Assembly: GCA_017457955.1 (NCBI GenBank)
Contig: JAFTGL010000005.1
Location: 62,001 to 126,000, forward strand
Direction of reading: 5' to 3'
From: Ruminococcus sp.
Lineage (GTDB): Bacteria > Bacillota > Clostridia > Oscillospirales > Acutalibacteraceae
Length of the DNA: 64,000 nt
Shown: positions 1 to 7,796 of the stretch, piece by piece
Numbering within the stretch: the first letter of the stretch is position 1
How the letters are laid out: each line of letters begins with the position of its first letter
Position numbers and translations under genes: made by a program
Notes under the pieces: generated by a model
The model's input: the letters and a program-made list of their open reading frames with translations, nothing else
Database searches by the model: none
Told to the model about the DNA's origin: nothing

Positions 1-198
1 TGGCTGACGATCATCTTCGCGGCGCTGGTCGTACCCGCTATGCCCTATCTGCTGTCCTTCGCCGCGGGCGCAATGATCTACGTCGTGGTCGAGGAGCTGA
101 TCCCCGAGATGTCGCAGGGAAAGCACTCCGATATCGGGGTGATCTTCTTCTCGGTCGGCTTTTCGGTGATGATGACTTTGGACGTAGCGTTAGGGTAA
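1..198 (+). CDS. ZIP-family metal transporter, C-terminal fragment
   Basis: The window opens inside this gene; the last 65 codons are visible in frame 1 and end in TAA at 196-198. The visible part holds two hydrophobic segments separated by a short polar stretch with VVEELIPE and GKHSDIGV. The acidic EELIPE motif and the closing helix ending TLDVALG are typical of the last two membrane helices of bacterial ZIP (ZupT/GufA-like) divalent metal permeases, in which the glutamate lies near the metal site. From family knowledge the protein would import zinc, iron or manganese through the cytoplasmic membrane. A terminator-like hairpin follows directly, and the next gene is convergent. Start and upstream partners lie outside the window. 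Confidence 0.8.
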   Translation, partial: WLTIIFAALVVPAMPYLLSFAAGAMIYVVVEELIPEMSQGKHSDIGVIFFSVGFSVMMTLDVALG

Positions 199-206
199 CA
201 TAAAGA

Positions 207-230
207 AAGGGCTGTCGCACGACAGCCCTT
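207..230. terminator. bidirectional hairpin between convergent genes
   Basis: A perfect 10-bp stem (arm aagggctgtc at 207-216, complement 221-230) with a 4-nt loop lies between the stop codons of the ZIP gene and the minus-strand asparagine-synthetase-like gene. The run of A before it gives a T tract on the minus strand, so it probably serves mainly the minus-strand gene. Confidence 0.65.
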
Positions 231-244
231 CGCTATATCAACTA

Positions 245-1774
245 TCAAAATTTCAGATCATACCAGAGCAGGAAGGCATAGACCGCGTAGACGCGGTTCC
301 ATAACAGCGCTTCGCCGCCGATGAAGCGATCCCACATGTCCTTGATCTCATCCTGATCAAAGAACTTCTTCGAGCTTTCGCCAAAGAGCTTTTCCTCGAC
401 AGGCTTATTGTAACGCTCGTCGCTCAGCCATTGACGCACAGGCACGGGGAATCCGACCTTCTTGCGGAAGGCGGCTTCATGCGGGAGCTTTTCGGACGCC
501 GCCATACGGAACACGATCTTGTTCTGCTCGCCCTCAAACTGGTACTCGGCAGGGATCCTGCGCGCCACGTTGAACAGTCTGAGATCGGAGAACGGCGTGT
601 GCAGCTCCACATCGCAGGCGGTAGAGGTACGGTCGGTGTTCAGATAGATATCGCCCTCGAGCCAGAACGAAATGTCGATCGTCAGCTTCTGCGCTAAAGG
701 AGCCTGTCCCTGCACCTCGTTCCACATTTCCATCAGCGGATCGGCTGCTTTGACGGAGGTATCATAGTCCTTCATCAAGGAGCGCACCACGGGCTCGGAC
801 ATGATATGCGAACAGGTCAGGTAGACCCAGTCGCTCGGCAGCTCGCGCTTATGGGCGTTGTAGCCGCCGAAGAATTCGTCGATACCCTCGCCCGAGTAGA
901 TGACCTTCGCGTGCTCACGCACCGCCTGACAGCCCAGCGAGAACGCCACAGCGGACGCGTCGCCCAGCGGCTGACCCATCTTGTCCATCACGGTGGGGAT
1001 ACGGTCAAAGAACTCCTGCGGGGAGATCATCTTCACGCGGAAGCCCTTGCCTAAATATTTCGCAGTCTCCTCGGCGAGGTGCGCCTCGCTGAAAGCGGCT
1101 TCCTCATAGCCGACGGTGTTGGCGCAGACAGCGTCGCCCGCCGCTAAAAGGTAGGAGGAATCCACGCCGCCCGAGAGGAACGACTCCTTGTAGGAAAGCT
1201 CCTCGTCATCGCGCTCTTCGTCAAAGATCTCCTTTACGACCGCGCGGATCTCCTGCGCGAATTCCTCAGGGGACTTGCTATTGTCGGGCTCAAAGGTCGG
1301 CATGAAATAGCGGTGAACGTCCGCAGACCGACCGTCCCAGATCAGGTAATGACCGGGCTGGAGCTTATATACGCCCTCATAAAAGGTCTCTGCGCCGATC
1401 GGATAGCCGTAGAACAGATACTGCTGCAGCATGCGCATGTTGAGCTTTTTCGTATACCGCTCATCCGACACGATCGCGTCGATATCACCCGAGCAGAGCA
1501 GCTCGCCGCCGACAACGGCATAAAACATCTGCTTCTGACCGACCTGATCGCGGAATACATAGAGCTTATCCGTCTCATCGTCAAAGATCGCGAACGCAAA
1601 CGCACCGTAAAGGTGCTCAGGGAGCCCCACGCCCCACTTCTCAAAGCCGCGGCGCAATACCGCTTCTTCCCTGTCCTTGCGGCTGAGCGGGAGCGCGATA
1701 TTGAGCTCCGCGCATAACTTCTTCCAGTTGCGGATATATCCGCTGAAATACCTTACCTGTATCATAAACCCCAT
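245..1774 (-). CDS. asparagine-synthetase-like protein lacking the N-terminal glutaminase cysteine
   Basis: This 509-residue protein keeps the two-domain layout of class B asparagine synthetase. An Ntn-type glutaminase-like domain covers about residues 1-160, with GAFAFAIFDDE and VFRDQVGQKQMFY. An ATP-pyrophosphatase domain follows, with the PP-loop SGGVDSS at 201-207 and SGEGIDEFFGGY. The family normally starts MCG, with Cys2 as the nucleophile that releases ammonia from glutamine. Here the N-terminus reads MGFMIQVRYFSGYI and no such cysteine exists at either candidate ATG (1774 or 1765). It may therefore use free ammonia, or amidate a different substrate such as a cell-wall or secondary-metabolite carboxylate. 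A promoter lies directly upstream. It appears monocistronic. Domain identity is secure; the substrate is not. Confidence 0.85.
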   Translation of the reverse strand: MGFMIQVRYFSGYIRNWKKLCAELNIALPLSRKDREEAVLRRGFEKWGVGLPEHLYGAFAFAIFDDETDKLYVFRDQVGQKQMFYAVVGGELLCSGDIDAIVSDERYTKKLNMRMLQQYLFYGYPIGAETFYEGVYKLQPGHYLIWDGRSADVHRYFMPTFEPDNSKSPEEFAQEIRAVVKEIFDEERDDEELSYKESFLSGGVDSSYLLAAGDAVCANTVGYEEAAFSEAHLAEETAKYLGKGFRVKMISPQEFFDRIPTVMDKMGQPLGDASAVAFSLGCQAVREHAKVIYSGEGIDEFFGGYNAHKRELPSDWVYLTCSHIMSEPVVRSLMKDYDTSVKAADPLMEMWNEVQGQAPLAQKLTIDISFWLEGDIYLNTDRTSTACDVELHTPFSDLRLFNVARRIPAEYQFEGEQNKIVFRMAASEKLPHEAAFRKKVGFPVPVRQWLSDERYNKPVEEKLFGESSKKFFDQDEIKDMWDRFIGGEALLWNRVYAVYAFLLWYDLKF

Positions 1775-1800
1775 GTCCTTTCGTGTCGGAATATGTCAAA

Positions 1801-1829
1801 ATTATACCACCGAAAGCAAAGCGAGTCAA
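1801..1829 (-). promoter_or_regulatory. sigma-A promoter of the asparagine-synthetase-like gene
   Basis: On the minus strand a TTGACT box (complement of 1824-1829), a 17-nt spacer and a perfect TATAAT (complement of 1801-1806) lie about 30 bp upstream of the start codon. Confidence 0.75.
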
Positions 1830-1922
1830 TATTTTTGACAGACGGCAAACGACCAAAGACGCTTCCGTCTTTTTTCATGATTTTGTTCACAGAATCGCCA
1901 TCTTTTATTCACTAATTGTCCG

Positions 1923-1951
1923 TAGACAGTATAGGGAATTTTTGCTATAAT
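1923..1951 (+). promoter_or_regulatory. sigma-A promoter of the dockerin protein gene
   Basis: TAGACA (1923-1928), 17-nt spacer, TATAAT (1946-1951) with an upstream TG giving an extended -10. It lies 50 bp upstream of the chosen ATG. Confidence 0.65.
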
Positions 1952-2001
1952 GTTATACTGAAAAATGTAAAAAAACTTTAGGATTGATTTCAGGTACCAT
2001 T

Positions 2002-4653
2002 ATGAAACGATTATTGATATTTTTGATATGCTCCGTTCTGGTGTTCAGCTCCGTGAGCTTCGCGGCGACGGCGGCTGAGACCGAAATAACCGATACTTCT
2101 GCCGATACAGAGCTTTCGGACATTGCGGCAGAAAGCGACATTGCCGATACGGCGGCTGACACGGAACTTTCCGATACTGCCGCGGATACCGACGAGCTTG
2201 CTCCCACCGGCTGGTCTCTGCTCACCGAAACACAGTTCCAGACCAAGCTCAACTCATTGCGCTCCAAATACCCAAACGGCTCTATCTGGGAGGGCGTATA
2301 CTACGAATACGGTTCGGCGAAGGCATGGGAATGCTGGGCATACGCGGCGCAGATGTTGTATGAGGTATTCGGCGCGCGGTTCTACGCCGACGGTCTGACG
2401 AGTTACCAAACCAACGATTCAAGCGGCATCACCGCGGGCGACTGGGTACGTATCGACTACAACTCCCACTCCATCTTCATCACCAAGGTCACCGACAGCG
2501 GCGTCTACTTCACCGACGGCAACGGCACCGGCGTCTATAACCAGGTGCGCTGGGACGGCTTCTACTCCTGGTCGGAGATCCGCAGCCGCTTCTCCTACCG
2601 TATCCATCTGCCCGGCAACAACCTGACAGGCAACGGCGTCGTCCACACCGTCGCGTATAACGCGAACGGCGGCAGCGGCAGCATGTCATCCCAGAGCGTC
2701 GCGGCAAACGGCAGCTTCCAGCTGCAATCAAACGGCTTCACCCGCAACGGTTACAGCTTTGACGGCTATATCGTCAAGCGCTCCTACGATAACAAGTGGT
2801 ACACCACCGACGGCGGATGGCAGACGCAGGACAGCATCGACAGCAACGGCTATCACTACAAGGTCTACCCGCAGGGCAATTCCTACACCCTCGGGACTCC
2901 GTGGATCGGCGGCATCACAAGCTCCACCACCTTCACCTTCTACGCGACCTGGCAGCCTAACGCCTCCACCGTCGCCTACGACGCGAACGGCGGCAGCGGC
3001 AGTGTGGCGTCACAGACCGTCTATACCGACGAAGCCTACACCCTCAAGGAAAATGGCTTCACCCGCAGCGGCTACACCTTCGCGGGCTATATCGTCAAGC
3101 GCTCGTTTGACAACAAATGGTTCACCTCCGGCGGCACAGGCTGGCAGTCGCAGAGCGATATTTACAACAACAGCTATCACTACGCCTTTTATCACCCAGG
3201 TGAAAGCTACCGCATGAGCAAGAACTGGCTGGACGACAGCCCTTCCGCCACGCTCACCTTCTACGCCCAGTGGATCCCCGAAAGCGCGGCGATCGAATAC
3301 TTTTCGAACTACAGCGGCTACAACTACATCTTAGGCTCCGATCTGGGCAGCAATTACAGTAAATACATCTACTCCCGCAGCAGCTCCGCCTACACGGTAT
3401 CGGTCGATACGGTACAGCAGTTCAATAACGCGAACTCCCTGAAGATCGTCGGAAGCAAGGCGGGCTCCTCGGGTACGGATCTCGCGATCCTCACCTCCAC
3501 CAACAAGGGCTACGGCGATGGCTACAGTCAGGCTGCGCCTGTCGGCGACGATAAAACCTTTACCCTGCACTTCTACGCCAAATCCACCGTTGATGACGCG
3601 AAGATGTATTTCCGCTGGGGCTACTCCAACACGCTGTACTCGGTCACTCTGACCAAGGGCTGGCGCACCTACTCCCTGACACTGCCGAAGAACCGCTTCT
3701 GCGGCAGCGCACTGCATCCTTATTTTGACAAAGCAGGTACTTTCTATATCAATTCGCTCGCGCTGGGCGACAATACCTCGACGACAAACGTCAAGCCCGA
3801 GACCGCAGCCGCGGCGACTACACAGGATGTGCCCCTCGGCGGACGTCCTACCAATATGCCCACCCCCTCCCGCGACGGCTATACCTTCCTCGGATGGTAC
3901 ACGGCGGCTGAGGGCGGCGACAGGATAACTTCCGATTCGATCATCAACGAGAGCACTATCCGCCTCTATGCCCACTGGAAAAAGGATACGTCCTATACTC
4001 CCGTCAAAACCGCGGAGTATAACGGACATCTCTATGAGTTGTACGACAACGTCATGGGCTGGGAGGAAGCGGCCGCGTTCTGCAGACAGCAGGGCGGTCA
4101 CCTGATCTCCATCGGCAGTGAAGCCGAAAACTATATGGCGTACAACATGATCAGCGACCGTCAGGGCTACTGCTGGATCGGTCTGCACTATCAGAGCGAT
4201 ATCGGCAAGTGGGAGTGGGTGGACAATACCTCTCTCGCCGGCTACAACAAGTGGTATGACGCTTCTTACGGCAAGAACGACTCCGGCGAATACTACGCTC
4301 TGCTCTACCCGATGAACTACGGCAGCACCAACTACGCCGGCACATGGGACAAGTGCAGGGGCAGCAGCTACTACAGCTCCTTCTACGGCTACTATAACTC
4401 CTTCTTCATCTGCGAGTATGACGCTCCGGCACGCCGCGGCGATGCGAACGGCGACGGCGAGGTCGATATCACGGACGTATCGCTGATCCAGCGCGTTGAA
4501 TCTGGACTTTCCGCCGACATGACCGAGGCGGCGTTCCTCCACGGAGACGTTGATGACAACGGCAAAACCGAGATTCCTGACGCGACCTACATCCAGCGTT
4601 ATCTTTCCGACATCAATACTCCGTACAAGGTCAACGAATATATCAGACCGTAA
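2002..4653 (+). CDS. secreted multidomain protein: cysteine-hydrolase-like, InlB repeats, C-type lectin, dockerin
   Basis: The 883-residue protein starts at the ATG at 2002, because MKRLLIFLIC... forms a classical signal peptide (about 1-24); an in-frame TTG at 1984 is less likely. An acidic stretch (about 25-68) repeats SDTAADTE-like units. Residues ~70-205 contain Cys111 in WECWAYA and His156 in NSHSIFIT, the order expected of a papain-like/CHAP-like cysteine hydrolase. Two InlB/Flg_new-type repeats begin near 214 (VAYNANGG) and 323 (VAYDANGG). A beta-rich, CBM-like region (~430-600) comes next, then a third short repeat ending GWYTAAEGG. A C-type lectin fold spans ~665-808 (paired Cys, WIGL, ICEYD). 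A type I dockerin at ~812-878 has two calcium loops, DANGDGEVD and DVDDNGKTE. Dockerins dock onto cohesins of cellulosome-like scaffolds. Substrate and cysteine activity are inferred. Confidence 0.85.
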   Translation: MKRLLIFLICSVLVFSSVSFAATAAETEITDTSADTELSDIAAESDIADTAADTELSDTAADTDELAPTGWSLLTETQFQTKLNSLRSKYPNGSIWEGVYYEYGSAKAWECWAYAAQMLYEVFGARFYADGLTSYQTNDSSGITAGDWVRIDYNSHSIFITKVTDSGVYFTDGNGTGVYNQVRWDGFYSWSEIRSRFSYRIHLPGNNLTGNGVVHTVAYNANGGSGSMSSQSVAANGSFQLQSNGFTRNGYSFDGYIVKRSYDNKWYTTDGGWQTQDSIDSNGYHYKVYPQGNSYTLGTPWIGGITSSTTFTFYATWQPNASTVAYDANGGSGSVASQTVYTDEAYTLKENGFTRSGYTFAGYIVKRSFDNKWFTSGGTGWQSQSDIYNNSYHYAFYHPGESYRMSKNWLDDSPSATLTFYAQWIPESAAIEYFSNYSGYNYILGSDLGSNYSKYIYSRSSSAYTVSVDTVQQFNNANSLKIVGSKAGSSGTDLAILTSTNKGYGDGYSQAAPVGDDKTFTLHFYAKSTVDDAKMYFRWGYSNTLYSVTLTKGWRTYSLTLPKNRFCGSALHPYFDKAGTFYINSLALGDNTSTTNVKPETAAAATTQDVPLGGRPTNMPTPSRDGYTFLGWYTAAEGGDRITSDSIINESTIRLYAHWKKDTSYTPVKTAEYNGHLYELYDNVMGWEEAAAFCRQQGGHLISIGSEAENYMAYNMISDRQGYCWIGLHYQSDIGKWEWVDNTSLAGYNKWYDASYGKNDSGEYYALLYPMNYGSTNYAGTWDKCRGSSYYSSFYGYYNSFFICEYDAPARRGDANGDGEVDITDVSLIQRVESGLSADMTEAAFLHGDVDDNGKTEIPDATYIQRYLSDINTPYKVNEYIRP

Positions 4654-4660
4654 CATGACA

Positions 4661-4721
4661 GAAAAAGCGGACGTGAAGGGAGGCACTTCGTAAGGAAGTT
4701 GCCTCCCTTGGGCTTTTGTAA
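4661..4721 (+). repeat. left end of island: structured inverted repeat
   Basis: Shares blocks aaaaagcggacg (4662-4673) and cttcgtaaggaagtt (4686-4700) with the reverse complement of 21825-21889. The arms around the second block, gggaggc and gcctccc, pair into a hairpin. At the right end different bases occupy these positions but still pair. This makes it a conserved structure rather than a chance repeat. Confidence 0.75.
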
Positions 4722-4723
4722 GA

Positions 4724-4749
4724 CAGTCGGATAAGTTGGATTTGTAGGA
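4724..4749 (+). repeat. inverted partner of the recombinase leader sequence
   Basis: Its reverse complement reads tcctacaaa, 7 nt, tatccgactg. The same two blocks with a 4-nt middle occur at 20065-20087, just downstream of the recombinase promoter. Both copies precede a transposon gene (tnpV here, the recombinase there). A recombinase-binding site or operator is a reasonable inference. Confidence 0.55.
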
Positions 4750-4779
4750 TAAAATCTAAACTTACGGAGGTTTTACAAA

Positions 4780-5136
4780 ATGAAAAATGAAATCACTTAC
4801 ACTCAACAAGGTGATTATTTATTACCTGATTTAGTATTACCCGAACAACCAAAGGTTGAAATTGGTATTTGGGGTAAAAGGCACGAACGTTATATCAAAC
4901 AGTATCATAAAATCCGCTATTTCAACATGCTTACAAGTTGCATACTTACCGCCTATCTCGCAAACATAGATAAAGAAGCAACCGAAATGTACGATAAACT
5001 TGTTCAACAGTTTGCAAGGCATGAAGGCGTTACAGAACAGCTAAAAGCCGATAATCAAATGCTGTGGGTACAGAAAATGAACAACATTCGCAATCGTGTA
5101 ACTGAAATAGTTTACAAAGATTTGATTTATGTATAA
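4780..5136 (+). CDS. tnpV: transposon-encoded protein TnpV
   Basis: This 118-residue protein begins with YTQQGDYLLPDLVLPEQ and has IGIWGKRHERYIKQYHKI, the conserved opening of the TnpV family found in Tn4451-like elements and many clostridial islands. The remainder is helical, with a cluster of charged residues, and has no membrane segment. The ATG follows a clear Shine-Dalgarno sequence (acggagg). Its biochemical role is not established; in the family it accompanies the large serine recombinase TnpX and is thought to be accessory to mobilisation. It lies just inside the left island end and is followed by a strong intrinsic terminator, so it forms a transcription unit of its own. Family assignment is strong; function is unknown. 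Confidence 0.85.
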   Translation: MKNEITYTQQGDYLLPDLVLPEQPKVEIGIWGKRHERYIKQYHKIRYFNMLTSCILTAYLANIDKEATEMYDKLVQQFARHEGVTEQLKADNQMLWVQKMNNIRNRVTEIVYKDLIYV

Positions 5137-5182
5137 GAAAGGCGACGAAGGTGAAAACAATCACCTTCGTCCTTTCTTTTTT
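5137..5182 (+). terminator. intrinsic terminator of tnpV
   Basis: An 11-bp stem (gacgaaggtga at 5144-5154, complement 5161-5171), extended by a gaaagg/ctttc outer helix, is followed by a run of seven T's. Confidence 0.85.
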
Positions 5183-5201
5183 CTATAGTATTGTCTATAG
5201 T

Positions 5202-5959
5202 TCACTTTTTCTGGCTTTGTTGTTGAGCGCTCATTATCAAGTAATAAGTATTTTTGAAAACCTTTTTTTCTTTTAATGTAGATATCATATTAGAAATTTC
5301 TGTTGAATCAAAACTAATTATAGGTATTTTAAAGCTTATAATTCCGTTAAGCGTTGATAATGCGTACTTTTCTAAATCAATCATAAGACTGTCACTAAAG
5401 CAGATGATAGATTGACTAATATCGAAAGATTCAATGATTTGAATATTCTTTCTCTTGTCAACTGGAATAAAGTAATCAATAGAACCTTTGGCGTTATACT
5501 CATTTTTATCATAAATAATGAAAACAGGTTTGTTTTCTGATATACGCTTTATTTCCTCATAAATAGGTCGATTTAATATACTGTTAATTCTATTTGAATA
5601 GATAATTAGTTGTTTATAATTAATCTCTTTGTCATTTTCAAAATAACACGAATACTCATTATCGAAAAATGAATATCGCTTTCCAAAAAAAGTCTGCATT
5701 TAATACAAGGGTTGATTCTGTTTGAGAACTTAACATACATTTTACTTCCATCATTTTGCTATAATTTTCGGAATCAAATGAGAAATTGCCTGCCTTCTTT
5801 TCGAATTCTCTATCACTTTCAAAAAAAGTGCTCAAGACTGGGAGCTAATTGTCCTTTCAACTGTTCATACATGGCATCATGATACGCACCTTCAGTTTCG
5901 TTATCAAGATAAAATTGCAAATCCTCAGAATTAATCGATTTATATACATATAGTTTCTT
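5202..5959 (-). pseudogene. hypothetical protein gene, frameshifted and 5'-truncated
   Basis: The downstream part (5202-5699, 165 codons) reads as an open frame, but coding continues upstream in another frame to about 5959, including QFYLDNETEGAYHDAMYEQ. The two frames meet at a run of seven T's; removing one T joins ADFF to GKRYSFFDNEY without a stop. The reconstructed product would be about 250 residues and is cut off at its N-terminus where the ISL3 element begins. I do not recognise the family. It is rich in Ile, Ser and Asn, has no membrane segment and no motif I can name. It could be a sequencing error at a homopolymer, a true pseudogene, or (unlikely) programmed slippage. Truncation by the insertion sequence supports decay. 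Confidence 0.6.
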
Positions 5960-5991
5960 TTGGCTCTATAATAAATAGGCTCTATAATAAA
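5960..5991 (+). repeat. tandem 16-bp duplication at the ISL3 left end
   Basis: ggctctataataaata occurs twice head to tail. The ggctct start matches the tip of the ISL3 terminal inverted repeat, so the end of the insertion sequence appears to have been duplicated. Confidence 0.7.
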
Positions 5992-6102
5992 TATTGAGGT
6001 AACAAATAGAGCCTACAAAAAATAAACTAAAAAATGTAGAGCATATTTGCACCAAATCCGTTAAAACGGAATTGACGAGAAACCATGAACGGAGGAACAA
6101 AT

Positions 6103-7370
6103 ATGCTCTACACTTATTCTACAGAAGAACTCATCGGATTGCAAGACTTAATTATCGAAAGAATTGAATCAAATGGAATAGTAATCCATATCTATGGCAA
6201 ACTCAAAAGGAAAGTACATCATTGTCCTGACTGCTCAGCTGAAACATATAAGATACATGATTACCGAGAATAAGTCATCAAAGATATCCCCGTCTACGGC
6301 AAAACAGCATATATCCATTTGCAAAAGCGACGTTATCGCTGTGAATGCGGAAAACGCTTTTACGAAAAGAACACCTTTTTACCCCGTTACCATAGAAGGA
6401 CAAACCGTTTGTCAGCATATATTATCGACCGGATGAGGAATATGGTAACCTTTACAGATGTCGGTAAAGAAGTGAACCTTTCAACCACAACAATTATGAG
6501 GACTTTTGATCTCGTATCATATTCTCCCCGGGATTTTCCGACTTCTCTTTCCATCGATGAATTCAAGGGTAACACAAACAAGGAAAATACCAATGTATCG
6601 TTACCGATCCGGTTAACAAGGCAGTGCTGGACATCCTACCAAAGCGCTATGAAAGCTATTTAATCTCATATTTTTTGAGATTTAAGAAGTCTGAGAGATA
6701 AAGTAACCTCCTTTGCCAGTGATATGTGGAAGCCTTACGCTTTACTGGCTTCTAATCTGTTTAAATACGCCGATCAGATTGTTGACAAATACCATTGGAT
6801 CAGACAAGTATTCTAGGCTTTTGACGGCGTCAGAAAAGATGTTCAGAAAAAGCTCGGCAAACAATACCGTATTTATTTCAAACACTCCAGAAAGCTTCTT
6901 TTTAAGCGTTTCAACAATCTCACAGATGAACAAAAGCAGCAAGTAAACATTATGCTCTGCGCTTCACTTACACTTTCTTCCGCTCATTTCTACAAAGAGG
7001 AATTTCTGAAAACTCTCGACTGCGAAGACAGAGATTCAGCGAAAACTGCTCTATCTGAATGGATTACTTCAGCTTTTGACTGCGGCATTGAAAGGTTCCA
7101 AAAATGCACACAGACAATGATTAACTGGCAACCGATATCCTTAATTCATTCTCGACACCTATCACTAACGGCCTTACGGAAGGTTGCAACAATAAGATCA
7201 AAGTCCTTAAAAGAATCGCTTACGGTTACCGAAATTTTCGAAAATTCAGGAATCGTATCCTTTATATCTTTTCTTACCAATTACTTAATTACGCGAAACA
7301 AGCGACAGCTTCTTAGCCATCGCTTGTCTATTCTCTCATTCTGTTTTTTCCGGGTTTACCCCAACTATTG
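6103..7370 (+). pseudogene. ISL3-family transposase, inactivated
   Basis: Translation starts at the ATG at 6103 behind ggagg and encodes the zinc-finger region typical of ISL3 transposases (HHCPDCSAETYKIHDYRE, then QKRRYRCECGKRFYEK). The helix-turn-helix follows (FTDVGKEVNLSTTTIMRTF), then the start of the DDE domain (LSIDEFKG) and downstream parts (DMWKPYALLASNLF, DKYHWIRQVF). The frame is broken by an in-frame TAA after HDYRE, a shift near 6590-6720 and a TAG after WIRQVF. Further shifts follow toward the C-terminus. An active ISL3 enzyme would be about 400-430 residues in one frame. All recognisable parts are in order, so this is one gene decayed by point mutations, not a mosaic. Confidence 0.9.
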
Positions 7371-7392
7371 ACAAAGAGCCTGAATATATGAA

Positions 7393-7595
7393 AAGAAACA
7401 AAGCATCAGAGCCGACCGCGTTACGAAACGCGCCACTCTCGAGGCTTTTCTGATGGAGATACAGTCTGCCAATACACTCCCGATCCATACTCCGACTGCC
7501 TGTGGCTCAGCCATATCGACCATGTGACCGTCCATCATGATGGCAGGTTCATATTTACCTTTAAGAATGGTGTGGAGATTTCAGAAAAGCCATAA
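7393..7595 (+). pseudogene. C-terminal remnant of a second large serine recombinase
   Basis: Two frames carry adjacent pieces of the same C-terminal motif. One reads ADRVTKRATLEAFLMEIQ; after a frameshift near 7460-7480 the other reads LWLSHIDHVTVHHDGRF, then FTFKNGVEISEKP and a stop at 7593-7595. A short helix followed by a strand pair of the type VTVxHDGRxxFxFKNG is the usual ending of clostridial recombinases. It is a different protein from the recombinase at 20102. No catalytic domain remains; upstream sequence is replaced by the ISL3 element. Confidence 0.65.
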
Positions 7596-7796
7596 AACTT
7601 CTAATGAATTATAATCACCTGTGAAATAGTTCAACACCATACCGTTGGGATTCTAATGCAACAATATAGTACTCAAATAAAATCATATTATTCAACTATA
7701 CAACTGTGTTTTTGGTAATTACCATATGTACATGTCTTAACTATCTATTCTAAAGGAGATCATAGTATATGTGGTATATGACAATCAAGTAAACAA

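Larger units (their letters stand above)
5960..7380 (+). mobile_element. decayed ISL3-family insertion sequence
   Basis: The left end begins ggctctataataaat and the right end, read on the minus strand from 7380, begins ggctctttgtcaatagttgg. Both share ggctct, an AT-rich stretch, and then a t-tgrggta core, as in ISL3-type inverted repeats. The body encodes a broken ISL3 transposase. No clean 8-bp target duplication is visible. It separates the truncated gene at 5202-5959 from a recombinase remnant at 7393-7595. Confidence 0.8.

Noticed and set aside
3331-4686. 451-codon open frame on the minus strand opposite the dockerin gene
   Set aside because: It is antisense to a clearly coding gene with GC-rich third positions, lacks a ribosome site and has no recognisable motif.
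4661-4715. Simple terminator of the dockerin gene only
   Set aside because: The hairpin could terminate transcription, but the shared blocks with the right island end and the inverted orientation make an element end the better explanation.
5655-5705. Programmed ribosomal frameshift at the T7 tract
   Set aside because: No downstream stimulator structure or dnaX-like context is visible, and the gene is already truncated by an insertion sequence.
7768-7791. Short plus-strand frame MWYMTIK after a good aaaggag
   Set aside because: Only seven codons, no downstream support; probably a chance ribosome-site match in AT-rich DNA.
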